In this document: piece after piece, positions 43,326 to 55,284 of the stretch | How the letters are laid out: each line of letters begins with the position of its first letter | How positions within the stretch are numbered: the stretch's first letter is position 1 | Origin: Cryphonectria parasitica EP155 | Lineage: Eukaryota > Ascomycota > Sordariomycetes > Diaporthales > Cryphonectriaceae | Length of the DNA: 64,000 nucleotides | Reading direction: 5' to 3' | Assembly (NCBI RefSeq): GCF_011745365.1 | Contig: NW_024468912.1 | Location: 248,001 to 312,000, forward strand | Made by a program: the position numbers and the translations under genes | Notes under the pieces: generated by a model | The model's input: the letters and a program-made list of their open reading frames with translations, nothing else | Databases searched by the model: none | Told to the model about the DNA's origin: nothing

Positions 43326-45159
43326 TTAGATCTTCTCCTCAGCTGCCGGGGAGGGGTGATCGACGTGCTCATTGCTGGGTCGGTCCAGCTTGGCCTCAGC
43401 ATCTCCCTGCTCCAGCCTCACCACGTTGGCACGGTGGTTCTTGGTCTTCCAGGCGGGCTGTCCGATATACTTGACAGCACCAGGCTTGGTATCGTCAAAG
43501 ATGTCCACAACCTCCTCAAGGGTCTTGTTGGCCGTCTCCGGGAACATGAACAAGACGTGGACGAACATGGCGAAACAGAAGACGGCGAATAGCACGTAGG
43601 TCTTCCAGGTGATGTTGGCAAAGGCAGGCGGAACAAAATAAGCCAGCGCAAAGTTGAAGGCCCAGTTCGCAGAGGTCGCTAGCGCCACAGCCTTGCCACG
43701 GGTACGCAGGGGGTACAGCTCTGGAGGGTAGGTCCAGGAGACGGGCCCCCAGGTGGGAGCGTACGAGGCGACGAAAAGGTAGGTCGAGGCGATGACAGCC
43801 TTGGCGGCGGGGCCCTTGATGGACATGGACTCTGCGTCCGAGTCAAACTCGTGGGGAGTAGCAGGGACGGAATAGACGGCGAAGAGACCAGCGTTGACAG
43901 ACATCCAGAGACACATAAACAGGGCGCCGATTAGAAGCGTAGGACGGCGGCCCCAGTTGTCCAGCCAGATCAGGGCAGGGATGGTCATTATGACGTTGAT
44001 TATGTAATCGATCCCGGAAGACAGTAGCGTGGCGCTACCGATACCCGCCATGTTGAAGATGTAGACGATGTAGTACACTGGGGTCCGTCAGCCTTGTGTC
44101 TGTATATAAAAAAGGATAAAACCAACAACAACGTACTCATCACATTCATTCCTGTTAATTGTGACCAAATCTGTGTAAAGACTCCAATCATCGTCCTATT
44201 GATCATGTGCGGCTTGAACAGCTCCAGATACGTGACATCGGCGTTCTGGCGCTCAAACTCGACCACGGCACGAATCTCCTCCATCTCCTGGTGGACAAAT
44301 GGGGCGTTTGGGTCGCCATGACCATGCACGAGTACCAGGCACTCCAGGGCTTCTTCCCAGCGGTCCTGTTTGGCAAGCCAACGTGGCGACTCTGGGAGGA
44401 AGAACAGAGCAGCGCCGAGCAGGATAGCGGGGACCATTTGGACAGCCCAGGGAATACGAAAACTGGCCTCGCTGTTGATAAAGGAGCAACCGTAGCAAAT
44501 AAAGAACATTATTAGTATTCCCCACGTGATCCTAATTCGAGATCTGTCAGCTTTCTGAGGCTCTCGTGGGGAAGAAGGGGGCGGATCTGAACTGGAGAGA
44601 CAACATACGCCCATTGCTGCATACTCACGAGACGACCACGCTTGGAAGGAGGCGCGATCTCGGAGATGTACACAGGAACCTGAGCGGAGCAGATACCAAC
44701 ACAAAAACCGTTGATTATTCGGCCGACAATCAGCATTGGAATGTTCTGAGCGGCTGAGCAGAGAATCGAGCCGATTACCCTGGATTGAGAAGTTTAGTAC
44801 CCTTGTGCCAGCACCTTGTGCAGAGAAGAAAAGTTTTGGGGCCAGCAAAGCAGTGAGGCCACCCACCAGATGACACAACCAATCTGAATCGAGGTCTTGC
44901 GGCCAAATCTGTCGGAGAGGAAACCTGAGACCAGAGAGCCCAACCACGAGCCACCGGGCATAGCGGCAGTGATACCACCCTGGACATTAGCAGATGGGCC
45001 CAAACAGGTCCCATTATCCATGCCCTGTGTGTTGAACTTGCATGCGTACGGCTGCTCGCCGATGAAGGCACTCATGGACGAGATATCGAAACCGAACAGC
45101 CCGCCGCCCACCACAGCGGTGGCTGCGATGAAATAGATATTGCCGACTTTGGGCGCCAT
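43326..45159 (-). CDS. MFS sugar porter (second monosaccharide transporter)
   Basis: A plasma-membrane sugar transporter with 12 TM segments. Exons are 45159-44867, 44779-44609, 44531-44137 and 44077-43326, giving 536 residues. Hallmarks are GGGLFGFDISSMSAFIG in TM1, SDRFGRKTS, VGRIINGFCVGICSAQVPVY, ISEIAPPSKRGRLVSMQQW, FFLPESPRWLAKQ, the QIWSQLTGMNVMMYYIVYIF substrate helix, DNWGRRPTLL, YPPELYPLRTRGKA and FPETANKTLEEV. The C-tail is charged. It differs clearly from the porter at 27.6 kb, so the two are not a recent duplication. About 300 bp upstream there is a direct repeat of CCCCATGGGATA. Substrate is unknown. Confidence 0.93.
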
Positions 45160-45453
45160 CTTATGTTAACTTTGTGCCCCGAGAGGCTGGATGAGGTATG
45201 AAAAGTTTCAGGGAAGTGATGGAGGGTGGTCCTCAGCAGGAGCGGATGTTTTACTCTGTACACTCCAGAGGCGTCAGGGATCAAGGCAAAGGGAAGAAGT
45301 TGGAGAAACAAAAAGGAACCCCTCCGCAATAAAACAAAAGTGAGGGGAAGAAGGGGCTGCCTTCTATTTTATACTTGCCTGTACGGTTGCCTGCCACCTA
45401 GACAACACAACGCAACAGCCTTGTCCATGCCAAGAACAGAAAGCTCCAGGTCA

Positions 45454-45480
45454 CCCCATGGGATACGTCCCCATGGGATA
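45454..45480. repeat. Direct repeat of CCCCATGGGATA
   Basis: Exact 12-mers begin at 45454 and 45469, 15 bp apart and about 300 bp upstream of the second sugar porter. Each contains the palindrome CCCATGGG. They could be paired regulator sites. Confidence 0.5.
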
Positions 45481-46505
45481 GACGCATGGTAAACAGGCTC
45501 GTCTTTCAGGCCCACACGGTGCAACGGCACGAGAGGGCGTTGGAAGGAATAGACGGATGCAATCTAGCTGCAACATAACGTTACGTGTGGGTTTACCGAC
45601 CAGGAGTGGGCGATCACGAGAAGGGTGTGTCGTTGGAAGGATGCAGATCTCTTCTGCAGACCCGACAGGTACAACAGTACATCCAGTCGAGGTGGGCATC
45701 TCTTGACGAGTCAAAGGCCTTGTTGGATGGGGGCCGACTTGCAGATCGGGGGGGGAGGAGGACCAGTTAGGGGTCGTGGACCAGGGAACGCATAGCTAAA
45801 GCAGTGCTGGTCCAGTCCCATGTACTATGGTACTTTCTCAGTAGTATGTACTGTACTTTAGCATAGACCCGGGTTGATTGAGGCCGGGCGGCCCTTGGGT
45901 GTATTACCACGTTATTCTCGACAGGGTAGAAAGTACAAGGAGGAATAAAGGTGTCGTAAGAACTAATGACTAACTGAAGACCAGATGACCTACTGCCTGG
46001 ACAAGGCCTTGACGGCTCGTTCTTGGATTGGCCGTCTGATGAAGAAGCAGTTGGCGAAGGATTCGAACAACAGCTGACCGCAAACAGGAGACATAGTACA
46101 AGAGGACTTCACAACCAACACTACGAACCTGGGATACATTTTTCCGGCACGATATGGCCAGGAGGGTTTTGGTGGGTCTCTGGGCCTTTGTGAGCCTCGG
46201 CAGCCTTGCCTTGAAGGGGCAAAAGGAGGGAAGAAAAAGAAAGAAGAGGTGAGAGTATGCCGGGCTTGTGGAGACGGAGAGCATGCCAGACGCGCGCACA
46301 CGAGGTCGAGACTTCACGACGAACCCACCTAAGAAAAGTTCTGTGGAGGAAAGTTTTGTGACCCCAGATGATATCTCGCATGCAGTCACCGCAAAGAATG
46401 AAGTTGAGAATCGAGGGCTGTACTGAACTTCCTGCGCGTCAACGCAGTAATGTACCATTGAGAGCTCCCCCCTCGGGGTTGTTCGCCCGCAAGCCACACA
46501 CCCTT

Positions 46506-46527
46506 AAAAAAAAAAAAAAAAAAAAAA
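46506..46527 (+). repeat. A22 homopolymer
   Basis: An uninterrupted run of 22 A. It could be a slippage tract or the tail of an old retroposed sequence; no adjacent retroposon or target-site duplication was identified. Confidence 0.7.
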
Positions 46528-47756
46528 GGCCTATCAGATCCATGCACTTATGGCAGCCCCATGGCTCCGGCAAGTCGTTCCCACAATCCTTCCCGAGGTC
46601 CTCCTCCACTGGGACATTCGTTTCCGTTCCTTGTCGTTGTAGTGACGTAGTGGCCTTTTTCTTCTTTCTGTGACTCCGAACCCTGAGAAAAATTAAGGTG
46701 CAGCGGCAATGTAGTATTCAGACAGGGAACAAACAAAACAGAGGGGGGAAGACGTGGTGGTGTTCGCCCACAGCGTTGGGTAGAGATCATGTGCCTGAAA
46801 AGTGGTGTACCAAGGGGCCGGATCTCGCCTTCTTTCTCCATGCCATCCACCCTCTCCAAGATTTGCACCCTCCAGCCCCGTGGAGAGACAAACTTTGGAG
46901 TCTGGAGAAAGAGGGTGACAGAGTCTGGAGATGGTGGGCCGGTGTGGCCAGGTCGGGCCAGTCGAGCTCCGTCGAGCCAGGTTCCCGCAGGTGGAGAAGG
47001 CCTAGTGGGCCGATGGGGTGGCAGGGTGGTATCACTTTCCTCGACTTGGTTTTTTGTTATTGTCTCACCCACACACTCTCCACAGAAACCCCCCAGAGAC
47101 ACCGAGCCAATTGCGACGTCTCTTTGACGACCTTTGACCGCTGATCACTACCGACTCCGCGTTTTGCCCGCTTCTTCAGAGTTCGCTGCGGGAAAGAGAA
47201 ACGTTCTGGGAGTAGCTGATCATGGTCCCTCCTCAGCTGGTAACTTTGACCCCACCGTTCTCCATTCCAAACATTTTGACTTAAAAAGTTACTGATTTAT
47301 ATGAGAAACATGGCTCAAAGTTGCAAAACTTTTTTGGACTGAAAACCTTTGCAAACTTGTTGGCTGAAAACTTTTTGAGGCACCTACTACGGAGGAATGG
47401 AGGAGTAGTCAGGAAGGAACGACCAAGGTAGGTCCACGGGTAGTCCACTAGCTGGGCAAGGACGATAGATGTCGTAGGTGGCTTCGTGCGGCTTAATTTG
47501 AATTAGCTTGCCGCAACGTCAAAAAGCTTTTATCAGCAGCCGTTGTGGACCTCACCAGTGATCGACCAGGGGGTAGGATTATGGGCGCCTGAGAGGACAA
47601 ACTGCTACGAGGTAGTAACGGACCGATTAAGAGGATTATGCCCGAGCCAGTGTAGACTGGCAGGAGCCCCTGGTCTGCTGCTTGCCAGGCAGCTGCCAGG
47701 CACGCCGCGGTGCCGTGCGATCCCGTAATAGCACCAAGTCGGGATTTGCCATGTTC

Positions 47757-48855
47757 AAAGGGCACTCGACTTCAAGCGCCATCTCCTTAGAATCAGGATA
47801 AAATAGTTCGTGCATAAGTTAAGTACATACTAGGGGCATATAGTGACGGTCAACTAATGATTCCAGCAGCACCCATTGTTCCCTTTTTATTAATTATGGG
47901 ACAAATCACAATAAGCATACAAACAACAGTTGACCAGCAATCAATAGTGGACCAGCTTGAAGCTAATGAAATGCCTTGGCACGAGAATTGGCTGACTAAA
48001 AAATAATGTCTTCCAAACATTTTACATCAGCAATCCAGTTTATTTGGTTGCTATTTTCTTCTCTAATTTATCGAAAAGTTTTTGGGCTTCTTGGTAAAGT
48101 TTAGACTGCTAAAGTTTCAGCCAAATTTTTATAATGTTTCTTTCTTATTTAGAAGAAGTATTACTGAAAGGTGAGATGAGTGAGAAAGGAGCTAAAGCGC
48201 TCAGCTAACTATGCTCTCAGAACTGGTCAAATAATATATGCATACTAACTGTTAGCTGACTAATAATCAGTAAAAACGGAGCAATAGGTGAAGTATACCA
48301 ATGGTTGACTCTATATTTCCCCGGTACAGTACCCAGGACCAGTTCAACAATGGAGTGTCACTATGAGTGAAATTAGAACAGCCTCGATGCCTAGGGAGGT
48401 TGACACCAGTCCATTCCTCTGTCTCCTCGACGACCTGAAGCACACGGGCCTTTTCATCTTTGGCCCAGGCTTCACCCTCCTCCCTAATGCTATAGCCGCG
48501 GTCAAACGTCGCCAGGCTATCTGGATGGAGTTGGCCGGAGACCCTTTCCTCCTTTGAGGTAGATCAGTTGGTTCGTCTCCATTTATGTTGAGCCCAGTGC
48601 GGCTCTTCCGTGTTCAGCTTGCCTTATATGGACCTCAGTAAGGCGGCGCCAGTCTTCGATGAATCTTTGCTCAAAGTAATACATGCGATTGTGGGTGATA
48701 GACATGCAGATCGATCGGGCTGTTGCAGCCCAGTTCACAAGGATCAGATGTATGTGCAAGATTTGAGATTTGGTGTGGCTGAATGCATCTAAGATCCAAA
48801 TATCAAAGTGAGGCAACTGTGATACCCAAGCACATAGGGCCAGTAACCTGTTCAT
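47757..48855 (-). pseudogene. Decayed copy A of an uncharacterised gene family
   Basis: On the minus strand, 48560-48320 encodes a segment (DEKARVLQVVEETEEWTGVN, then LPRHRGCSNFTHSDT) nearly identical to copy B 1.8 kb away. The upstream part (FIEDWRRLTEVHIRQAEHGR) also aligns with copy B, but in another frame. The 3' border near 47757-47810 matches 49741-49800 at about 75%, with the frame KEMxLEVxxPL conserved. Between 47810 and 48310 the sequence is AT-rich and does not resemble copy B. Frames are broken, so I call it a pseudogene. The family is not one I recognise. Confidence 0.6.
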
Positions 48856-49740
48856 GTCGATGATACGAGGGCAGCTGTATTTATGCCATTGGAAACAGAA
48901 CTGCGAGAGACTTGTCCTATTGCATTGAGCATATCTGTATAGATTTGTAATACTGTTATGTAGCGATGGCAGAAGAGGGTTTACAACCTACCAAGCTTGT
49001 CCAAAACTACTTCGCTGTCGATAGCTATGTCACCCAACTCCGCGCGCGCAATCCTCTGCCAACAACCTCACCTTGCCATCATCTAGCCCTATTGATTTGC
49101 AACCACAAATTGTTAAGCTCCCAACACAACACTATTTCAGGCCGATAGCAGGACTTTCAACCACAAACATTTCCTACCTGCTCTCATTCATCAAGTCGCT
49201 TCTCCTTCCTACACCTTTCCCCTTTCTTCTGTCTTGCACATTAGTAACGATCCTTCGCCTCTTATTTTGCTCAGCGCAAGGGGCTGCGCATCTATTTGCT
49301 TTCTTCACATTTGGAGCCGGCCCAGATACCGAAGAACACCACAATGGGTGACCGACAGAGCCCCGCCGCATCGTTGCATCACGGACGAGGCTGGCAACGG
49401 CGAAGAGATGCGCGCCTACTCAAATAGATACAAAAACACCACATCAACATCCCTGATTTTAAACGCCTATCCACTTGGAGGCGCGACAGCGCTCGTCAGG
49501 GAGCCGTTAGCAAGACCATAATTCGAAAGATATATCTTGTCGCGGATATAGCAAATGAGGAAGGGCTACCCCTGGACTTGATTTTCTCAAATGGAAAAAG
49601 TTTATGCGTACTTGCAACATCACATACGAAGAGCCTATCCATGTAGCATAAGGCCTGGCAACTTGAGCCAAGTAATACGTGCCCAGCCTGGCTAAACGTG
49701 GACCGGCGGGCCCTTCAGCGGTTCCTAGCTACCAGAAACT
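48856..49740. other. Spacer between the two decayed copies
   Basis: No gene is recognised. Short frames such as 49234-49521 have no recognisable content. Confidence 0.5.
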
Positions 49741-51125
49741 CAAGGGAACATCAACTTCCAGCACCATCTCCTTGAGTTTTAGGATAACATACCTCAGCAA
49801 AGTTATGCTTGAGGAAATTGCTGGTTCTTGTCTCGATGAGGATGTTGTTGTTCCCGTTGATACGATCTCGGAGACTGCAAGGTGTGGAGGCCCATCCAGG
49901 ACGCATTTGTTTGCCGTGGTGTCTATGGGTTATGGTACTCAATACCCATTGGCAGGCTCAAGAATTCGGCATATTTGACTTGGAGCCTGGCCTTCTCTCT
50001 GGCGACGGGATCGGCTTCGTTGATGACCATCTGTCTGATGCAGGCCTAAAAGATGCACTCCAGGTAAACTGTGATAGTTGTATCCACGGTTTCCCAGCGT
50101 CGGTTGCACCAGCGTCTTATGCGTTCGAGTTGTTCGTGCATGAGCTGAGCATACCGTGTCCAGGACCAATCTGACGGGAGAGTATCGCTGTGGGCGAAGT
50201 AAGAACAGCCTTGATGCATAGGGAGATTAACCCCAGTCCATTCCTCTGTTTCCTCCACGACTTGAAGCACGCGAGCCTTTTCATCTTTGGACCAGACTCT
50301 GCCCTCCCTGCCGCTGTAGCCGCGGTCAAACGTTACCGAGCTGTCTGGATGGAGCTGACTGGAGACCCATTCCTCCTCAAAGTACGCCATCTCATCCTCA
50401 CTTATATTGAGCCCCGTACAGCTCTTCCGTGGCCAGCCTGCCTTAATACGGGCGTCAGTTAGATGACGGCAGTCTTCGATCATCCTTTTCTCAAGCTTGG
50501 CAAGAACCCTTCTGGCTGAGCCATCACCAGACTTGATCCGTATCATATAGTCGGTCGCGTTCTTGTAATATCGAGCCAGGGTCTGCAAGAAGATAGGCAA
50601 TTGAATGTGCTTGCAGTAATTGAGGGCGAGAGGAACGGTAGCAAGGTTGTTTGCGGCGTGAACTACTGTGGTGTTAGATGTAATCTCTCGTGCCATCGAT
50701 AACCAGGTGTTGAACAAGTCGCTCGTGGCCAACCATGTCTCGTAACCACGCTGGATGACAGTGATTGACCATGCCATCTCGAGAGAAGGAATACTTACCG
50801 AGGGGGTCTTGTTACTCAGGTCTGCGACAACAACTTCGCTAGGGCGTATGAGCAGGTCCATATAACCGGGGCGCCTGGTAACGCTGAAAAGGGAACCGCC
50901 ATCATAGATACGGAGCTGCGACTTTTTCCCGCTTTGGGAACCGTCCTACTTGGTGCTTGTAGAACTCGAATGCCGCGGGCTTGGTTGTGAAGGGACTCAG
51001 CCTAGCCAAAACACTTGAAAACCACCGCAGGAATTTTTCAGTCCGCAGGATGTTAGCTTTGGTAGTTTCATCCAGGACATAATCATAGGAATCGAGTGTG
51101 TTTGTGACCGTGAAGACAATAATCT
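49741..51125 (-). pseudogene. Decayed copy B of the same uncharacterised gene family
   Basis: The minus strand carries a long open frame, 50861-50046 (271 codons). It contains SEVVVADLSNKTPSVSIPSL, KRMIEDCRHLTDARIKAGW, EDEMAYFEEEW and DEKARVLQVVEETEEWTGVN. It ends at TAG 50048-50046, but the same frame continues for 40 sense codons (ACIRQMVINEADPVAREKAR and on) to 49923. A CAG-to-TAG transition is therefore likely. Upstream, related coding (DSYDYVLDETTKANILRTEK, FEFYKHQVGRFPKREK) is in a different frame, so there is a frameshift near 50905-50930. The 5' end abuts the CCCTCTTT array. I do not recognise the domain; a predicted soluble, helical, charged protein is all that can be said. Confidence 0.65.
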
Positions 51126-51129
51126 CGGG

Positions 51130-51452
51130 ATCCTTCCATCCCTCTTTCTTCCTTCTATCTCTCTTTCCTTCTTCCTTCCCTCTTCCCTCTTCCCTCTTTC
51201 CTTCCCCCTTTCCTCTTTCCTTCCATCTTCCCTCTTTCCTTCCCTCTTCCCCCTTCCCTCTTCCCTCTTCCCCATTCCCCCCTTTCATCCCCCTTCCCTC
51301 TCCCCCCCACCCTCCTTCCAACCCTCTTTCCCTCTTTCCCTCTTTCCCTCTTTCCCTCTTTCCCTCTTTCCCTCTTTCCCTCTTTCCCTCTTTCCCTCTT
51401 TCCCTCTTTCCCTCTTTCCCTCTTTCCTCTTTCCTCTTTCCTCGTCTCTTTC
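51130..51452. repeat. Pyrimidine tract with 13 perfect CCCTCTTT units
   Basis: A 320-bp strand-asymmetric C/T tract. Positions 51322-51425 are 13 exact copies of the 8-mer CCCTCTTT, then 7-mer variants. The flanking part is irregular CCCTTCCCTCTT-like sequence. It is capable of triplex (H-DNA) formation. It directly follows the 5' end of decayed copy B. Confidence 0.9.
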
Positions 51453-52732
51453 CTTACTGCAAGGCCTATAGATCTTCTTCATAATCTTTACTTCTACACT
51501 TCTTGCTTTTCTACTAGCCAGTCTTGGTTTCCTATCCAAACCAAATTTTTCTCATTTAAACTCTCTGCTATCTCTTTATATCACAGCTCCGTATTATCCT
51601 GAAGGCTCTTAGTTTCCAGCGCTTAAGCCTAAGCTAGGGTCTGGCTGACTACTACTGCTAGTCCCGAGGGACGATACTGCTTGAAATCCCTTATGATCTT
51701 TGCAAAACGCTAGAAGGCTCTCAAAGCTTGCAAAAGATTCTCGAGATAGAAGCGCGTCTCCCTTAAGGTAAGGTCTCAGGGAAGCAGCAAGGCCTTTCCC
51801 CAGGCCAAGGCCGTCTCGAGAATGAGCACCTAGCTAATAGACAGTGTGCTAGATGGCCCTGGATGCGTCCTCGTCCGCGCTTGCAGTATAGCTCAGCGCC
51901 CTCGCGGTGGAAGGCCTCGCAATGCCACTTAGAGTCTCTACGCCTGTGGCAAATCCCGACCTGGTGCTGTCTTCTCCCGACCCCCGGTTCGAGGCTAGTG
52001 GCAACGTTATCTGTTATGCAGATATTGAATCAGATGATGAGAGCGAGCAGGATTTGGAAGAATTTGATATGAGTAATGAGGACGGTTTAGAGGAGGTAAT
52101 TCCGGATGAGGCTTGGGAAGGGGGCCAATCTTGACAACAGCAGCCCTCACCTTTGAAGCGAGGAAAGTCGTACGTGGTGGAGCCGGACGCAAGACCGTGT
52201 CACACACATTGATATGCCAGCATAGACTCACGACCGAGGCCGCTGTGAGAGAGTTGAGCTGAAGTGAAATGTACAATTTTAATGATGCTCTTAGAGCGTC
52301 TGCCTATGAAAATCCATACATGCCGTGAGGCGACGTCCTTTCTTGCAAACTGGAAGGGCTGCCGGTCGACCAATCGTCGAAACATACGCGCAGTCTCTCG
52401 GGAAACTTTTGTGCGTCTCTGTCGACCACCACTTTTTGACGCCACTGAAGCACCTAATGAAGAGAGGAAAAGAAGAAGGGCCGGAGGGGGGGGGGGGCGT
52501 TGGAACCGTGGCGACGCTTCGTTCCTCTTCGCGCATCAACCGGAGTCCCAAATCGTTTCATTCAGGTCCTGCTCGACATCCCAATGGCAAGCTCGTTGGT
52601 CATACCAACGCTCGTGCGCTCGCTCATGATCAAAGAGCCAAGGCTAGCCATCCCACCCTCTTTCATCCACTCTTCTGCCCCACCAATGCGGTCCAAATCT
52701 GACAATAGAAAACCAAGGGGAGCCGGGAGCCC
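51453..52732. other. Spacer with a small acidic open frame
   Basis: The only suggestive frame is 51907-52134 (plus, 75 codons from ATG), with an acidic run (DIESDDESEQDLEEF). It has no recognised domain and may be the tail of a lost gene or element. A G10-type run lies near 52487-52497. The remainder is featureless and includes the YMR-31 3' flank. Confidence 0.45.
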
Positions 52733-53212
52733 TCATGCCGCAACAGAGGCGCCTCCGCTCTCGATAGCCTCGATCTCCTCGGCCGACCAGACACTCCGTC
52801 TAAAGCGGGCGGGCAACTCGTCGCGGTCGAAGAAAACGCCGTTAGCCGGGTTGATGGAGGGCAGGGCGGCTGCAGGGGCGGCTCCTATGCCGGTCTCTGC
52901 TGTGCGGGTCCATGTCTTGCGGAGGGGGCCGTACTGCTGGGAGCGCTGGCGATATTCGGAGAAGGAGGCATGGGAGGTCTTGCTAGAAAAGTCTTCTGGG
53001 AGCGAGCTCGAAGGTGAAGCAGGATGAGGTTGAGGTGTGTGGTCAACCGCCGCTGGGGAGAGAAATGCATCATTAGCATGGGTAATCTGGGTATAGGGTA
53101 TTGGTTTGGGAGTTGACAACCTACAAGGAATCGTGCGCTTTCCGAGAAATTTGATAGAAGGGACACGCTCAGCGTGGGCAGCAGCCTGTCGCAGTGCTCT
53201 GGTTGCAAACAT
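52733..53212 (-). CDS. Mitochondrial YMR-31/Kgd4 (MRPS36-like) protein
   Basis: A small mitochondrial protein first listed as ribosomal YMR-31. Its yeast homologue Kgd4 recruits dihydrolipoamide dehydrogenase (E3) to the alpha-ketoglutarate dehydrogenase complex. Exons are 53212-53125 and 53052-52733, giving 135 residues. The N-terminus MFATRALRQAAAHAERVPSI is a basic, Ala-rich import presequence. The family core KFLGKRTIPS then VDHTPQPHPASP follows, and the C-terminus has the conserved FFDRDELPARFRR and EEIEAIESGGA. Length and both end motifs agree with fungal orthologues. Confidence 0.9.
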   Translation of the reverse strand: MFATRALRQAAAHAERVPSIKFLGKRTIPCRLSTPKPIPYTQITHANDAFLSPAAVDHTPQPHPASPSSSLPEDFSSKTSHASFSEYRQRSQQYGPLRKTWTRTAETGIGAAPAAALPSINPANGVFFDRDELPARFRRSVWSAEEIEAIESGGASVAA

Positions 53213-55284
53213 CTTGAGACCTTGGTACTGCTGAGAAAGAAAGGGCCTGTTCTGGCTGGGTTATGCTGTATTGTGCTGTTTCCTGAGCCTTATCTGAGGT
53301 GGGCTTTGTTGATGGTGGCTATGGGAAACTTTGGCGGGTGTGTAGGACAAAGTAAAATAGAGAGGCACGGGGCTGTCTGCAAGTGTTTTGATCACAGACA
53401 AGTACAATTTTCGAGCAAAGAGAGATGTGGTAAAGGTTTCGAGGGTTGGAATGATTTGGAGACGAGGAGGAGGAGGAGGACGACAACGAATATTCGGAGG
53501 TTTTGAGAGGTGGGAGGAAGACGTGGGAGGAGATAGATAATCGCCGAGGGTGCACTTTGGTGGAGGATTGAAAATCACAAGCTTGCAGGTGGGCCGTGCT
53601 TCAACCGACTGGGCATTTCCCCAAATTTGAAAACAGCCAATGCAAGGTTCTCCAGGCTGCTGGGAAGGAGGGGACCGGCCGGGGGGCGCTTCTAGGGCTG
53701 CTGAACCGGAGCCATCTAGGCACGGCTCAAGGGATGCCACGGCCAGGGGGTTGCGCTGAGCTTTGGCCCGGAGTTGGTGATAGTGAGAGTGAGAGATATA
53801 GGTAGGACAGCACCACACTGTTGCCCAAGCTCCGAACTCCGGAGCCGCCCAAGCCTCTAGAGGCACTACAAAAATGCAACCAGTGCCTCAAACACGCCAT
53901 TTTCAGTCTCCATCGACCCACATTTAGCGGTCCTCCCCGCACTGCTGAATGTCGCAAGCAGTGTTTTTTTCTCTTCCTTACTTTCCTTCCCCTCTGATAA
54001 GGAAGCCTAACCCGAAGACGTCATTTCATGCTGTAATTTCTTGAAGAACTTAGTTGCTTTCAAATTGGCACAAGACCAAAAACCCTAACGTATATACTGA
54101 AGTAGGTTGCTTGTCTATACAGAATATAGATATGTCCCGAGGAATGGATAAAGGGGAGACAGATAGCTGTTGTTGAGTTCCGAGCCGCGCCAGACACACA
54201 CGGCAGGTCTCCTCAAGTGTCTTACCCGTGCCATTAATCCCCCGATGTGGCGCAAATGCAGCCCTACCTCGGACACCTGTCACCCATCCATCAACATCTC
54301 AAGAGCTTTAGAAATTTTCTGATAAGTCATGACAAGCCATGCCTAGACAGACATCTATTATGGTAGAGTATGACCTGCAAAGTCGATCGGGTCAGACCAT
54401 CTCAAGCCAGGCATGGCATAGCATACATGTGACAAACATCAATATCTGCAGAGTAATACAATGCAGCGTCTGCCTTATGGGGACTCCCACACTCATTGAA
54501 AACAACTTAGGCCCGTAGAGTCGGGATTCCTATGGGTATGACCATGAATACGGGCTGGCACAGCATGTCATGTAATACATGATAAGCACCATGGCTTGGA
54601 ATATGGCTTGTAACATCAAGCCATTGGCCCTGACAGGCCTCCTGCTTGCACCATGAATCTGACTTCACAGTATCTCTTCCAGGTATGGCTGGTCTCTACA
54701 TCTTTGCTTTCACACGAGCCTCCAGAGGCTAGGCATTATGACAGTTTTGGGAAAGAGAAACGCCCATTCTTTTTTGGGCAGGTCTTGCCGGGTCTGGCAC
54801 ATGATGTTTTCCCCTCTCTTTTCTGGTTATAAATTTTTTGAAACTTCCTTCCAGCCATATATGCTTCATCTTACTGACTACGAAGTATGTAGCATCGCCT
54901 GAGGACTCTTCCTTTTGCTGTCAATGCCTTCTGGAGTCTTGATGTGCTGATGCTTGGACCCGGGCTTGGAAAGAGCACCTGCAGGGCAGCTGGTCGCCAG
55001 CTGAACTGAGCTAGTGTAGGGACACCCATGCCTAGGCTGCTGGGGTAGAAAGTACCCTCCAACATGTGAAAGCAACCCGCGTCTCCAAACACGACTCCAA
55101 CGCGATTGCCTTCCTGATGCATCCACTGAATCTTTCCTCGTGCTTGGCAATCTCTATACATTCAGGCACTCCCCTCTTGACGCTGACTTCTATTCATGTC
55201 ATATATAGCATACGGAGTCGTTGTCGAATCGAGTTCCGACCCTGGCTGTCTCAAATTCGAACCTATTCCCAACAGACCATCAAA
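53213..55284. other. Divergent intergenic, YMR-31 to PNKP
   Basis: About 2 kb between two divergent genes. Open frames such as 53261-53866 (minus) are low-complexity or overlap the YMR-31 promoter, and none has a recognised domain. Confidence 0.5.

Larger units (their letters stand above)
45160..47756. other. 2.6-kb spacer without recognised gene
   Basis: Starts with the sugar-porter promoter. Open frames of up to 184 codons (46548-47102, minus) have Pro/Gly-rich, domain-free translations and look accidental. An A22 run is at 46506-46527. A direct repeat of a GGACTGAAAACCTTT-like sequence occurs near 47333-47380. Confidence 0.5.

Noticed and set aside
42689..45855. Near-identical 15-mers GTACTATGTACTGTA (42689) and GTAGTATGTACTGTA (45841) flanking the second sugar porter
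   Set aside because: Both lie in GTAC-rich simple sequence and there is no sign of a target-site duplication or mobile element; chance is likely.
46548..47102. 184-codon minus-strand frame
   Set aside because: The Pro/Gly/Ser-rich translation is without domain, in a spacer with similar chance frames on both strands.
51098..51484. 128-codon Ser/Pro/Phe frame
   Set aside because: It is a translation of the CCCTCTTT repeat tract, not a gene.
51978..51992. tRNA-like B-box sequence (GGTTCGAGGC)
   Set aside because: No pairing T-stem, A-box or acceptor stem surrounds it. No tRNA was found elsewhere either.
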